A stretch of DNA of 64,000 nucleotides. Source: Gymnogyps californianus (Eukaryota; Chordata; Aves; Accipitriformes; Cathartidae). The stretch covers positions 5,849,792-5,913,791 of the forward strand of contig NC_059487.1 in assembly GCF_018139145.2 (NCBI RefSeq), read 5' to 3'. Below the pieces are notes generated by a model, which had not been told where the DNA came from, made no database searches, and saw only the letters and a program-made list of their open reading frames with translations. Numbering within the stretch: position 1 is the stretch's first letter; every line of letters starts with the position of its first letter. Positions 33,801 to 45,800 of this stretch are shown in pieces. The position numbers and the translations under genes were made by a program.

Positions 33801-36800
33801 CACCAGACACTCATCCCCTAGTCTTTGGCCGCATCCCTGGTAGGTTTTTCCCAGCAAGGACCGAAGGTGCAGACCCGTGCCGCTGTCACGGAGCCCGCAC
33901 CACCACTCACCTGGGGAGCTTGCTGGTGCTGAGCATGGTGGAGCGGTGGTTAGACGTCATTTCCAGCATGCGCTCTGCAGTTCTCCGTTCACTGCACTCG
34001 TGGAGAACCTCTGCTGTGCTTCCAGCTCGCCTCCACTCATCTGCCCTCTCCTTTTTAATTTCCACTCCCTGCTCAAGGCTGGTTGCCAGGTTCTCCTGCC
34101 TGCCTGCCTGCCTGCCCTGGGGGGTCCGGGCTCCCCCCACAACCCTCCCTGCGGGTTTGCAAAGCTGCAGGGCTCTGCCTGAGTAAACGCAGGTGCTGGC
34201 GAGCAGATCCAAGTGCGTGGGATCAGCAGCCAACGGCACTTGCTGCAGCAACCGCGGTGGAAGCAGGCTGGGGGGGGATGAAAAGACAAAGGTGGCCCAA
34301 GCCTGGGAGGGCAGGGAGGCTGCCGCGGGCGCTGGGTTTCCTGTTTACCGGCAGAAGGGTGGCTGGGGTGTGTGGAGACGGCTCTGTTTGACTTGAGGCT
34401 CTTGCACGCTGAGGTGGAAATAGTTACGGCTTGGAGTTTGGCTTATTGTCTGGAATAATGTGCCTGGTTGTGGCGGTGGTGGGGACAGGCAGGAGGATGG
34501 GGAGAATGGCACCTGGCTGTGGGAGAGAGGAGTTAGTGCGAGCCAGGGGAAGGCAAGGGGAGATGGGGCTTGTAAGCTCTGCCTTCATTGCCTGGAGGCC
34601 TGCAAGCTGGTCGCAAGCTTGCCTGCAGCCTTTCTGCTGGTAGCAAAGCTGAAGTAGAGCAGTGCTCAGCCCAGGCTGCAAAACCCACCCGGAGCAGGTT
34701 TTGCACCGCTCAGCTGTGCGCTCCTGCGGCAGCAGGCCCTGGCTGGCGCCGTGCAAAGCTGGGGTTACCCCCAGGAGCTGCAGCAACTCGCAGAGCTGAC
34801 ACAAGCAAAATCAGCAAGAGAAAACGCCAGCAAGACCTGAGGTATAGCAAGATGTCTTCATCTCTCCTTCCCCCGTGCACGGTGGCTCCCAGTCCTGCAC
34901 TGGCAGAGGGGTGCTGGAGGGAGGACCTGTGGTGGGACGGAGGCAGAGGCCGGTGCGGGGAAGCAGCATTTCGGCACTTGCTTGGTCAGGATGGTGGCAT
35001 TTGTGCTTGCTGTGCTTCCTGCTAAGAGTCATTTCCTTCCATGCTGCGAGGGGGCCGGGAAGGTATTTGAGTCAGTAGAGTCAGTGGGGTTCAAGAGGCT
35101 GATCTGCTGCTCTGCGGCAAGAAGAGGGCTGCAAAACCAAACCCTAAACCGCCTTCTCCCCGGCACACGCAGGCATGTTTGGGAGGATGAGAGAGGTGAG
35201 CAAGCAGCTGCAAGCATGTGTGGGCTGGAGGTTTTTACCCTGCTCCCTCTGGGTGCGCAGTCCTTGCAGAGGCTGCCCTTCGCCCTAGGAATTCCCTGCG
35301 TGCTTCTGTCTTTGATAAGCGCCTCACTTGCTCCAGGGCTCTCTCCATTGCGTGGATTTTAGGTATGCAGTTTGTAACAATAGCTCTATCTTACTACTTA
35401 CTAACCCGCTGGTGCTCCATGCAGCGAGAGGTGACTGTAGGCCATAGTTAGCACGCTGTGGTGTCCCGAAGTGGAGACGAGACGCTTGCAGCATGATGCA
35501 AAGGAAGGCCATTAATATTTTGGCACCTTCCTTCAGTAGTTACTGCCTGGTAAACTATCATGAAAACCCAGCTGCCAGTTCTTTCCCACTGCGTTGGTCA
35601 AGCCCTGCATCCTTCAAAGACAGGGTTAGTCTTCAGCCCTGCTGTGCATGTCCTGGATGCAAAGACCTTAACTGTGACATGGTTTTTTAAGGGCTAAAAT
35701 AACATGCTGTGTCACTAAGGATGTGAGCACATGGGCAGGTTACGGCAGGGCACGCTAACGTTTGAACTTCCAGCCAGCTCATTTCCAAAGGGTAGGTGAT
35801 GCCTTAAAAAGTCACACCCTTGCTTATTTTCGGGAGCTTGTCTGTTCTCCCTTTACAACCCCAAGGAACTGTGCTCTTGTCCCACGTTGATGAGCTTTGG
35901 AGGGTTATTGCAGTGGTCAGTCTGGGTACGTCCTATGTCAGGCAATGAGGGGGCTGCCGTCATCTCCAGATGCACACCCCTGGTGCTGCATGGTGTATCC
36001 TGCCAAGAGAGGATCCCACATTCCTCATGTAGGGTGTACAAGTCTCCCCAAAGTCAAGCCCTGTGTCTGGCTTGCCGTGGTGTTCGTTTGGAGCGAGCAT
36101 CATCTCTCGCGATGCAGTTCAGTGCTGTCGGCTGCTGCTGCGGGTGATGAGCCGGTCACATTGCTGTCTAGTTTTAAACTGCAGTAAATTGAAATGAAAG
36201 GCGAGTCGATCCACAGTGAGTGCAGTAAGTGGAGTTTAATTGGGATGAATTACACGCCAGGTTTGCAGTAATCTCCGTCCCGCATTGCTCAGAAGCATCA
36301 TCTGCTTTGGAAACGTGACTCAGAAATGTTGTTATTTGATTCCCCCGAGCATTTAAGAAACTATTTTTCCAGGAAGCAAAGGTTCTTGGGTTTGGGTTTT
36401 TTTTTTTCTTGTTGCTGTTGTTGTTTTCTCTTTGTTTTATGGCAATGAGAATCCTTTCCCAGAATTTCCTCCAGGGAGGGAGGCTGCGAGATGCTCCCTT
36501 ACCAGCGTCTCTTCAGCTCCTTCTCCTCGCTTGGCGTTTAATGCTCCGGCATGCTCACAGCAGCCCTTTGCAGAGGAGCACAGCTCCGAGGTAGCTGGTT
36601 GGAGTTATCTGCTCCTCTTCTCCATGAGCCACAGCTGAAGCTGCCAGGATGATGTTGTAGCTGCACCATCAGATTCACCACCCACGCGTGTAGCCAGGCA
36701 GGTCTGCCTCCTCGCCAGCCCCATGCCTGGATTTGCCCTGCCGTTCGCTGCCAGGACCTGCCGGGGTCAGCTCTCACCACCCTGGGCTGTCCCTTATGGT

Positions 36801-39800
36801 CACAGTGCTGACTTACGCTTGGTCACCTTTGGGTTGGCCCGCCGGGGACAGCTGCTGAGGTGTGACTCCAGCCCTATAACCTAAGGAATATCCTCAGAAC
36901 GATGCTGTCCCGCTGTCCCAGAAGCCTGACGTGGTGGTGGTGCTGCCTGCCCTGCCCTGGCCATCATCTGGTGGGCACTGTCTGGGGGTTTCATTTGACT
37001 ATGGCTTGGTCGCTTGCAGTTCATCTTGCCCTCTTCAGCCATTCCCTGGAGGAAGCATGTTGACATTATGGATGTGCACGAGGATAATAAACATTATTAT
37101 CAGCTCCCTGGAGTCACCAGCCCCAGCCCTGGCCCGGGTAACATGCTGTCCAACTGAATTACCAGCTTCATGCTGACGGACCCTGCCGTCTCCCATCCGG
37201 CAAGAGATGCAACTTTCTGAGCTTTCCTCTGCAATCTGGGCTTTCCCCCTGACAATAACCCCCTCTGACGCTGGCACAGGTTCAAAAAGAAGCCTTTTTT
37301 TTTTTTTTTTTTAAATAAATTCCATGGGACTCGTTTTATGTGTACAGTACAAAATTGTGAGAGGTGGGAGCCCTGAGCTGTTATCCCACCTCCCTTGGCT
37401 CTAGTCTGACCAGCACCTTGCATATGTTTAGGTTGTTGATACCAGACCTTCCTGGTGGTGTCTGTAATTCAAGTGATCTCTGGAGATTTAGCTGGTTTCA
37501 TGCTTTTTCTAATGTTTTCTCTCTGGAAGGTGTTTGGCAGTGAGGTTGGGAGGGGGATTCTGCCTGGAATCATGGGGTTGCTGCAGTCAAATCTGCTCCA
37601 GAGCTGTGGCAGATCCACCACAACTGGATCTCCAGAGGCTGGGCTTGGTTGATCCTTGCACTGTGCTTTCTTCTGTGGCCTTCTGAACACCACCCAGAGG
37701 TGATAAACATTTCATTCCTCTTTGGCTAGGGAAGGACAGAGTTTTCTTGGTGAAGATAGTGCATGTATGAAGGCAGGGACTGCCCTGGGCATCCTAGTAG
37801 TGCTCAGAGGAGCTGGGAGGATGCTGACGGTGCAGGGGGGAGATGCCAGAAAATGCAGACATAATTTAGGGTAGAAGTGGGGAGGAGGGAGGCAGGGGCA
37901 CCATCAAGTTGTTTAAACCAAGAATCAACTCAAGTTTCAGTATGCAACTTGAATTTGGAGAGGAGTGGATCTTAAATCTATGGTGTTTGTAAGACGCGGT
38001 AGCTGCAAACAGGATTTCATCCAGCTGGGCAGGAGGCTGTGCCTTCAGAGGGTTCACCTCTGTAGAAAAGCTTTCTTTAAAAAAAAAAAAAGTAGCTGTC
38101 TTGAAAGACAAAAAAAGGTGCAGTTTGCAGATGTATGTTGGGTGGAGGAAGAGGAAAGCATGAGGTGTGAAGCTAAAGGGCAAAGGTGCTTGCAATAGCG
38201 GTAGCGCTGCCCTCTGCTCATCGTGCCTGGGGATCGCCACGGGTGAGACACCCAACTGTTTTGGGGGGGGGCAGAGGTAAATAGGAGGGTGGTGGCTGGG
38301 GAGGCTTCCTAGGGAACCGGTAAGAAGGGGCTGTGCTTACAGGCTTGTGTGCATGCACAACCACGTGCACGCGGCAGGAGAGATGTGCAAGATAAGCGGT
38401 AAGATCTCTGTGCTGCTTTGAAAGGTTGAGGAGCAAGCTGGGGCTCTTGGGGGGCTTGTCAAAAGTGAGAAGTGCAGGCAACTTCTCTGGGAGGACCTGG
38501 GCACCTGTGGCTGTGCTGAGGACCAGACTGGCGGTGCTGTGCTAGAGCTCTGGGTGCCTCTTCAGCCCGTGCCGTCAGTGGTGGCAGGAGAGGACTGGGA
38601 GGCTGCCGTGATGGTCACTTGTTGCCTGAATGCAATGAGTCCCTCTACAAGGCACCATCCCCAGCACCTGCCCACTGTCCTCGGACGTCTGGCAGCTCTC
38701 TGCCTGGGCCGGGGCAGCCGTCTCATCCTTGCTTTCCAGCATAGCCAGGGAAATACAGTTTGCTGTTCAGAGCCTGGTACCCCAGTGCCATAGGCATGCC
38801 TAGGTCCGCCGTCATGTAATGGGTGGTAATCCAGCTCTTCAGATGACTAAAACTGCTTTATCCGTGCCCTTCCTTCTCCTCCATCTTCATGGGAATTTCA
38901 AGCTATAACTCCCCTTTTGTTTTCCCTTTCTCTTAGTGGATATTCGTGAAATCAAAGAGATTCGTCCAGGAAAAAACTCACGCGATTTTGACCGGTACCA
39001 GGAGGATCCATGTTTCCGACCGGACCAGTCTCACTGCTTTGTTGTCCTCTATGGCACAGAATTCCGGCTGAAGACCCTCAGCTTGCAAGGTAAAGCACTC
39101 GTGGCTCTGGGGCTGTGCCAGGGCAGGGTTGGGCAGGCACCTCATCACCACAGGACCCAAACTTCTGATGCATGCTTCCACAAGTGAGCTGGAACATATC
39201 CCTGGGCAGATGCTCTTTTCACCACAGCGAGGAGGTGTCTCTGGAAGAAGGTGACACCAGTTCCCTGAAGGGTACACATTCAACCCCTAGTTAAGTCAGT
39301 TAATTCGCCTGGTAAACCCAAAAGTTGGGTGAACTGAAGTCCCTAGTTCAAATGTGTGCTTGAAATCAAGTGTTTTATCTCAGCTTGGCATGTTGGTGTT
39401 CATCAGCTGCGTTGTGGTAACCGGCCCCATGCACGAAGTGGTAAAATCTGACTTACTTCTGCTTTGCAATTCTGAGCGAGAAAACACCGCGAGTGGCAAA
39501 TGGTAACTCACGAAGCCTCGGTACCTCTGAGGTGTTGGTCTCAGCTTTCCTCAACGCCTTGTCTGTTGACTTAAGCTGGACTTGGAGCACCCAGCCTTAT
39601 GTTTTGCTGTTGAAAGAGGGGAGGCGTATGCTGTTGAGTCTCCTCCTGTTCAGATGGAGGACAGGCTCATAATCGCTGGCTGCAGTTCAGCTGACGGAAA
39701 ATATCTTTTTCTGCTGACAGTACACAGTCTTGCATCTTGTTTAAACCCACGTAGACGAGCACTGATGGAGGCAGTCATGCTGACTCCTTAACGTCCATGG

Positions 39801-42800
39801 CAAATCTGCCTTCTGGCTAGTGCTGCGGGACACAGGGACAAAGACAGCACTTCTGCCCTCAGAAAGGATGGAGCTGCTGACAGGGAGGTTATGGAGGAGC
39901 TGGGACACATTCCCAAGCAGGTGCTGGCCTGTCACCCAGGCCAGCCAGAGCATGACTGCTTGGGGACAAAGATAACCCCTCAGCTCTCGGGAACTGAAGG
40001 GAGGAGAGAGCGTGACATGCAGGGGCAAGGGGTCCAGCCAGCCACGGACATCCCGTGGGAGGGGAGCAGGAGCTCGGCAGGGAGAGGAGCCAGCCAGAGC
40101 ATCTGCACGGGAAGGAGCTGTTATCAGAAGGGGGATGAAGGAAGGAATAGGGGATATAAGATGCTGGGGATAGTCCCAAGAGTTGGTTGCAAATGGTTGG
40201 TGATCAGCTTCTATGTCCCTTCCTCCCATTTCTCCTGTGCACTTTTCACAGCCACTTCCGAGGACGAGGTCAATATGTGGATCAAGGGGCTGAACTGGCT
40301 GGTGGCAGACACTCTAAGGGCTGCCACCCCCCTGCAGATTGAAAGGTGAGGAACTTGTCCTTGTCCTGCACTTGTTTTCTTTTTTTTTCCCTTTTCTGTC
40401 CTGTTTTGACAGAAAAACGTAAGCACGGTGACAACATCTCATTCCCTCTCTGAGCCGCGCTGACCTGGCACTCCTGCCTCTGCCCTCGAGAGGCTTCATC
40501 CCATTGACCTGCTGTGCTACATTGTCTATGGCCAGAGTTTGATCTCGCAGGCATGCAGGGAAAAGGAGCTTTACCACGAAACAGATGTTTTTATGTGTGC
40601 CTGGCCTGTATTATCTGTAGCAATTCAGTGTAGAGGCATGTAGAAGAGAATACCTTTGGTTTTTGTCTTATCTGTGGACTCACTTTCAGGCAGAGACAGT
40701 TTTAAAGGGGGGCAAGTTGCCTGCGTGAAAATAGGGTGGGCTGCCTCTGGAAGGGGAGCAGAGCCAAGTTCTCTGGTGGGAAGGAGGGCTGTGGGAGTGG
40801 ACGGCGTGGCGTTGAGCATCTTCCAGAGACAGGAGCAAACCAAACGGGCTTGTTAACAAGCTGGGGCTAAGTGTGTGTGTGTTTGTGCCTTTCCGTTTAG
40901 GTGGCTCCGGAAGCAGTTCTACTCGCTGGATCGCAACCGGGAAGACAGGTAAGAAGAGAGAAAATGCTTGCTTGCACAGACGTGCACATTCACAGAAGGG
41001 TTTGAGCCGGAAGGGTTTACTTTTGACTTGAAACCGCAGCCTTTGCTTTGATTTTTTTTGTTGGGTTCTTTAGGTTTTTAATTTTCATTTCCAAGGAACC
41101 TTAATGCAAGTCCCCATACTTCCCTGGCTGATTTTCACTGAATTAAGAAAGCATAAAAAAATTGTCTTGTTTCCCTGACCTATTTCCCAGCTGTTTAGAC
41201 CCAGTAACAACTTGAGAGCCCATAGCCATGAAATACCTTCACCCCCAGCTGGCACCACCCAAGGAAGCAGATACCAAAGAGCCAACAAGTGGCTGTGGCC
41301 ACCCCGTCAGGGCTGAACCGGGTTGTGTTTGTTGCTCTCCACCCCGTTTGGTTCCTTCCGCTCCTCTGAGGTCCATGAGGCCATGGGTCATCCCACTACT
41401 TGGCTTCTAGGCTGATGGGCTGCAGCAGGGCCACTACTTGTGGGGTTCTTGGGTGAATGCTTAGTGATGTCCTAGCAGGTGAATGGTCACGCTTGAACTT
41501 GTCATGAGAAGATAAGGGAAGGGAATTGGGTCATGACTCATCATGAGGAGATAAGGGAAGGGACGTTTCGCTGTCGAGGAGACGAGTTCCACCACGCTCT
41601 GCTTTCTGCCACTGCTGCCGTCGCCTGCTTTCCCTGGCTGCATGCTGCCTGCCAGTCTTTTCTTCCCGAGGTGCTGTTATTTGCCTCCTTTCATCCCGGG
41701 GACATGCTTTTCCCTCGTGATGTTAACTGAGCCCATTAATCTTTCAGCATTGATTTCCACGTTACTGTGCTCCCCTAGGGTAGGGGGATTCCTCCAGTCC
41801 TGCTCTGGAGAGGGCAGTGCTGGAGACATCACTCCCACATCAGCTCGTGCCCCCAAGCTGTGGTGCGAGCACCTGGGCCCCATCTGCCCCCCTTATGTGC
41901 CTGGGTGCCCAGGCCGGGCTCACTGCAGAGCACTGGGCAGATCTCTGGGCTCCACAGCATCCTCCGCTTGGTCCCTGCCAGCACCATTGATCTCACACTG
42001 CTACCGATATCCATGCTTCGCGCTGAGCCCTGGAGTCCTTCTGGTCCTTGCAGCAAGCTCCTGCCAAGAAAATCGCCCCGCAAACCCTGCTGTCTGTGCC
42101 AGGGGCACGCCGCTGGGGAGCCATGGGTGACGGCAGTCAGACAGGTCGGTCCTGTGGATCGGCAGGCAAAAATCACCGCTCTGGACTCATCAGGAGAAGT
42201 GAGCGGATCCTGTCATCCCGCTTTGGTCCCTGCTGCTGTGTCCCTCCCTCCCAGCCACAGCATGCTGCCCTGTGACAGCCTGGACAGGCAGACAACCCTG
42301 CTGTCGGGCAGCCAGGGGTTAAATTCAACCTGTCTGCATCTCGGAGTGGAGTGGGAGTGTGTTGCATGGGGGAAATTCCGCTGCATTGGACATTTTTGCC
42401 TTTGCAGTGATTTATATTGTGGCGTGGTGAGAGCACCGTTGGGTGCACGGGGATTTTGCAGACGGAGGGATAAACCCTCGCAGAGGCCGAAAGGGAAGGA
42501 GAGGCGCCTTTAATCTGTGGCAGCTGCTCTGCATATGCCACACACCTTTCAAATCCAGGCTTGGGTTTTATATGCGGTGTTCTGGTTTTCAGTGGTGACC
42601 GGGTGTAATATTTCCTAATTCAGCAATGGAGAGCACTGAGGCAGGTGCAGGGGTGGCTGCATGGGGGTTTTGGAGGATGAATGGAGGAGAAATGGAAAAA
42701 ATTGGTCCTTTTTCTCATCTGGTTAAACAGTAAAACTGATGAAATGGCATCCCAACAGGACAAAAGAGATTGCCTGTATAGATTCGTCTGCCCAAGGCAT

Positions 42801-45800
42801 GGTCAGCAGAGCTGAAAGCCAGTCTGTTACATCTCTCTTGTTTTTCTTAATATCATCTTTCTGTTAGCATTTAGAATTAAGACAGCAAAATACAATATAT
42901 TCCTTACCTGTCAACCAAGGGGAGAGGTTTCAATGCAAACTGCTTAATTGGAAGAGCTGCTGCTCCAGCCCAGGCAGCGAAAGGAGCAATAGAGGGGGAA
43001 TGCGGAAAGATTTTGAGTCTCCCCATTTTACAAGCATCCGTGTGTTTTCTGCAAAGTAGAGGCAGCAGTTATGGGGCATATACATCTCTTGGATGAAATC
43101 TTTGCCCTTATGAGGCGTTTCAGCATTAACTTTGGTGTCTCTGGGTGCTCTGCTTTTGCTTCTCAGCCTGGAAATGGGTTTGAAAAGGGAACATCGAGTT
43201 GTGTTTTTTTTAAAAACACTTCTTTTGCAAACCCTCCTTGGCCCTTTCCAGAACGGGCAGGTTTTTGGCAGCTGAAGAAATCATTCCTAGCGTTTGTGTA
43301 CCCCACGCTCGCCCTGCACCCCTGCCTCGTGCGCCGGAGCCCTTTCCTTTCCGCCTTCTCCCGGCTGGGTGCCTGTACATACCTTCCAGCATGCCGGCAG
43401 ATGTTGGCTGTTTTCACTGGCTGCTGGGCCTTTGGGTATTTGTTTTTCCAAGGGAGGTTAGGTGGAAAGAGGAGGATAACAGGATGCTGGGGTTTTTTCC
43501 CTAACTGCTGCGGAGGAGACTGTTTCACCTCTGGCTAGGAGAGCTGCCCATGGCTGGGAGCAGACTTACAGCACTGGAGGCTGAGGGGGGGAATGTTTTC
43601 ATCCCCTGTGAGAGGACTGGATCTGTTCTTTGGCCTGCTTGTCATGAAACCTTAAAAAACTTCTGTGGAAGAAATTAGTTTGTTTATTTGGTTTTTACTT
43701 TCTAGTTTCAAAATACTACCAAGCTATTTATCCAAGGTCTCCAACACTTTAGCATTATTAATAACACATAGTAAATAAAATCCTTCCATACCCCATCCTC
43801 CTGCCAAAGCAGAGAGGGAAATGCTGGTCACAGCTTTTACAGGGTTTGCTCTCGCCTCTCCTGGTGCCATCACATCAACGAGCAGTGCCACGGTCCAACA
43901 CCTCCCTGTGAAACAGCCCAGCATCACCAGAGCCGGGCACTGGCTCCAGCGGGTCTCCAACCCGATGCCTACTGCTGGTGCTGCTGCTGCAGCTCCTCCT
44001 GCTCTTTTTCCAAGAGCTTTTTTGCAGTCTCAGTCTCTCACCAAGGGGGGATTGCTGCTGGGTGGCCCTGGGGACTCTGGGTGTCCCATCAAGTGTCCCA
44101 TGAGAGCTGCTGCATGCTGTGGTCCTTGAGACGTAAGGGTGTCTCTCACGAGCCACCATTGCACTCCTGGCTTCCCCCCCCCCCCCCCCCGCCATCGTCC
44201 CATTTCCCTGTCACCCAGGACCCTGTAGCTGGGACCCCCCTGCCCTGGGGGTTGCACAGCACCCTGCACGTGGCCATGGATGCTGGGTGCATTGGAGAAG
44301 GGAAAGGGCAGACTCCGCTCCCCAAAATGCTCACCCTGAGCCCACGGGGTAACTTCTCCTGCCAGGGGAGGTGGAGGTGCAGGTGCAGGGAGGAGATACC
44401 AAAGCTGCTGCTCGTGCTGAGAGCGTGTCACTGGCTCTGTAGCTCACACAGCCGGGAGGGAAAGGGAGGCTGATGCCACCTGCCAGCTTTTTCTTTTTTC
44501 CCTGTCCTGCCAGCAAGTGGCAGGACGCTGCCTGCATGGTCCTCGGCTGGCCGGGTGCTGGCCTTGGGCACGGCACGGGAGCTGGGCCAGGTCCTGCTCT
44601 GGCCGTGCATGTGTCCCGGTTCCCCACGGCTCTGAGCCCAGAAACAAGGGCTCTCTGTGTCCCACCGGCTGCAGAGGCCATCGTCTCTGCAGCGCCTGAC
44701 ACCAGCCGGTTTCTCCCTCTCCTTGGGGCTCCCTCCATCCCTTCTCCTTTCTGTGTCATTTGAGATCACCCTGTTTTCAGGGAAGAGCATAAAAGAGATG
44801 CAGTTCACACCGCCTCTCCGCATTGCTGCAGATGACAGTGTGACTCCTGCACAGGACATCTTCCCTGGCATATTTATATTTGCACCCCAAAGCTGTAAGC
44901 ATTTCCAGGGTCAGACCTGCCCTATGCTTTGCAGGATGGGGGAGCATCCTGTAGGGTCCTGGGCTCCCACTCGCCCAGTGGGGTCAAAAGCAGCATCTGT
45001 GATTGCTAGGGCAGACTCAGAGGACTTGCTTTTTAAGGCAGGAGCTGCCAGAAAATGATTGCACGCAGACCTCTTGGCTTCTTAAATCCTGCAGATGGGA
45101 GACAGCTACATTTTTCCTCACTGCAGGGCCATTGCCCCATGGGGGAACAACGGCGGAGCAGGCAGGGGCAGCCCAGGGCTCCTTGCTGCCTGTCTCTGCC
45201 CGCCTGGGTGCGGGATCCTGCTTGGGGTTGGCACGAGAGCCCTCCCCGGTCCAGGAACCGGCACGTTTGGTGCGAAGGGCCTCGGGGGGAGGAGAGCCGC
45301 GCCGGCTGCCCCGTGCCAGTCGTGTGTGTGGCAGTGGCTGGGGGAGCACAGCTGGGCACGATGTGGCAGCGCTGTGCCTGTGGCTAGACGCTGAAAATGG
45401 CTTTTTTCCATTTTTCAGGATAAAATTAGCTGGGTCCAAACCACTTGCAAAGCCTGCCCTCCTCCAGCTCCTTCTGCAGGCCAGGGAGTGGGTTTTGGAA
45501 GGGATTTGGTCACCCAGCATCCGTGTTGGGGCACAGATACTTGAAAAATGTTTCTCCCTGGTCGTTCCCGTAAAGCAGTAGGCACTGTGTGCCCATTGCG
45601 GCATCGGCTCGAGTGGGCTGAGGGTGCTGGGACTCACCCTGCAGTGTTGGGAGCTTGCGGGAGCGGTGTTTGCCGTTCCCATTGGGATGCAAGCACCTCT
45701 CTCTGCTCCCCGCATGCAGCATAGATACAGAGTTCATTGGGGTGGAAAACATTCTTCTGTTCTGCATTTGGTCCCAACCCCAGTGTCCTTGCGGGGATGT

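Larger units (their letters stand above)
15868..38936 (+). other. PLCG1: PLCG1 intron 1 (23 kb), no gene recognised
   Basis: Single large first intron with GT-AG ends. Both strands hold many short open frames, none protein-like. It contains homopolymer runs, AT-rich islands (near 20400-21080, 31830-32110 and 36140-36380) that stand out from the surrounding GC-rich DNA, and no clear transposon. Long first introns of broadly expressed genes often hold enhancers. That role is inferred here. Confidence 0.8.

Noticed and set aside
39290..39370. Possible tRNA-like segment (AAAGTTGGGTGAACTG, then CTAGTTCAAATGTG)
   Set aside because: No acceptor stem pairing, and the T-arm-like GTTCAAATG lacks a matching stem.
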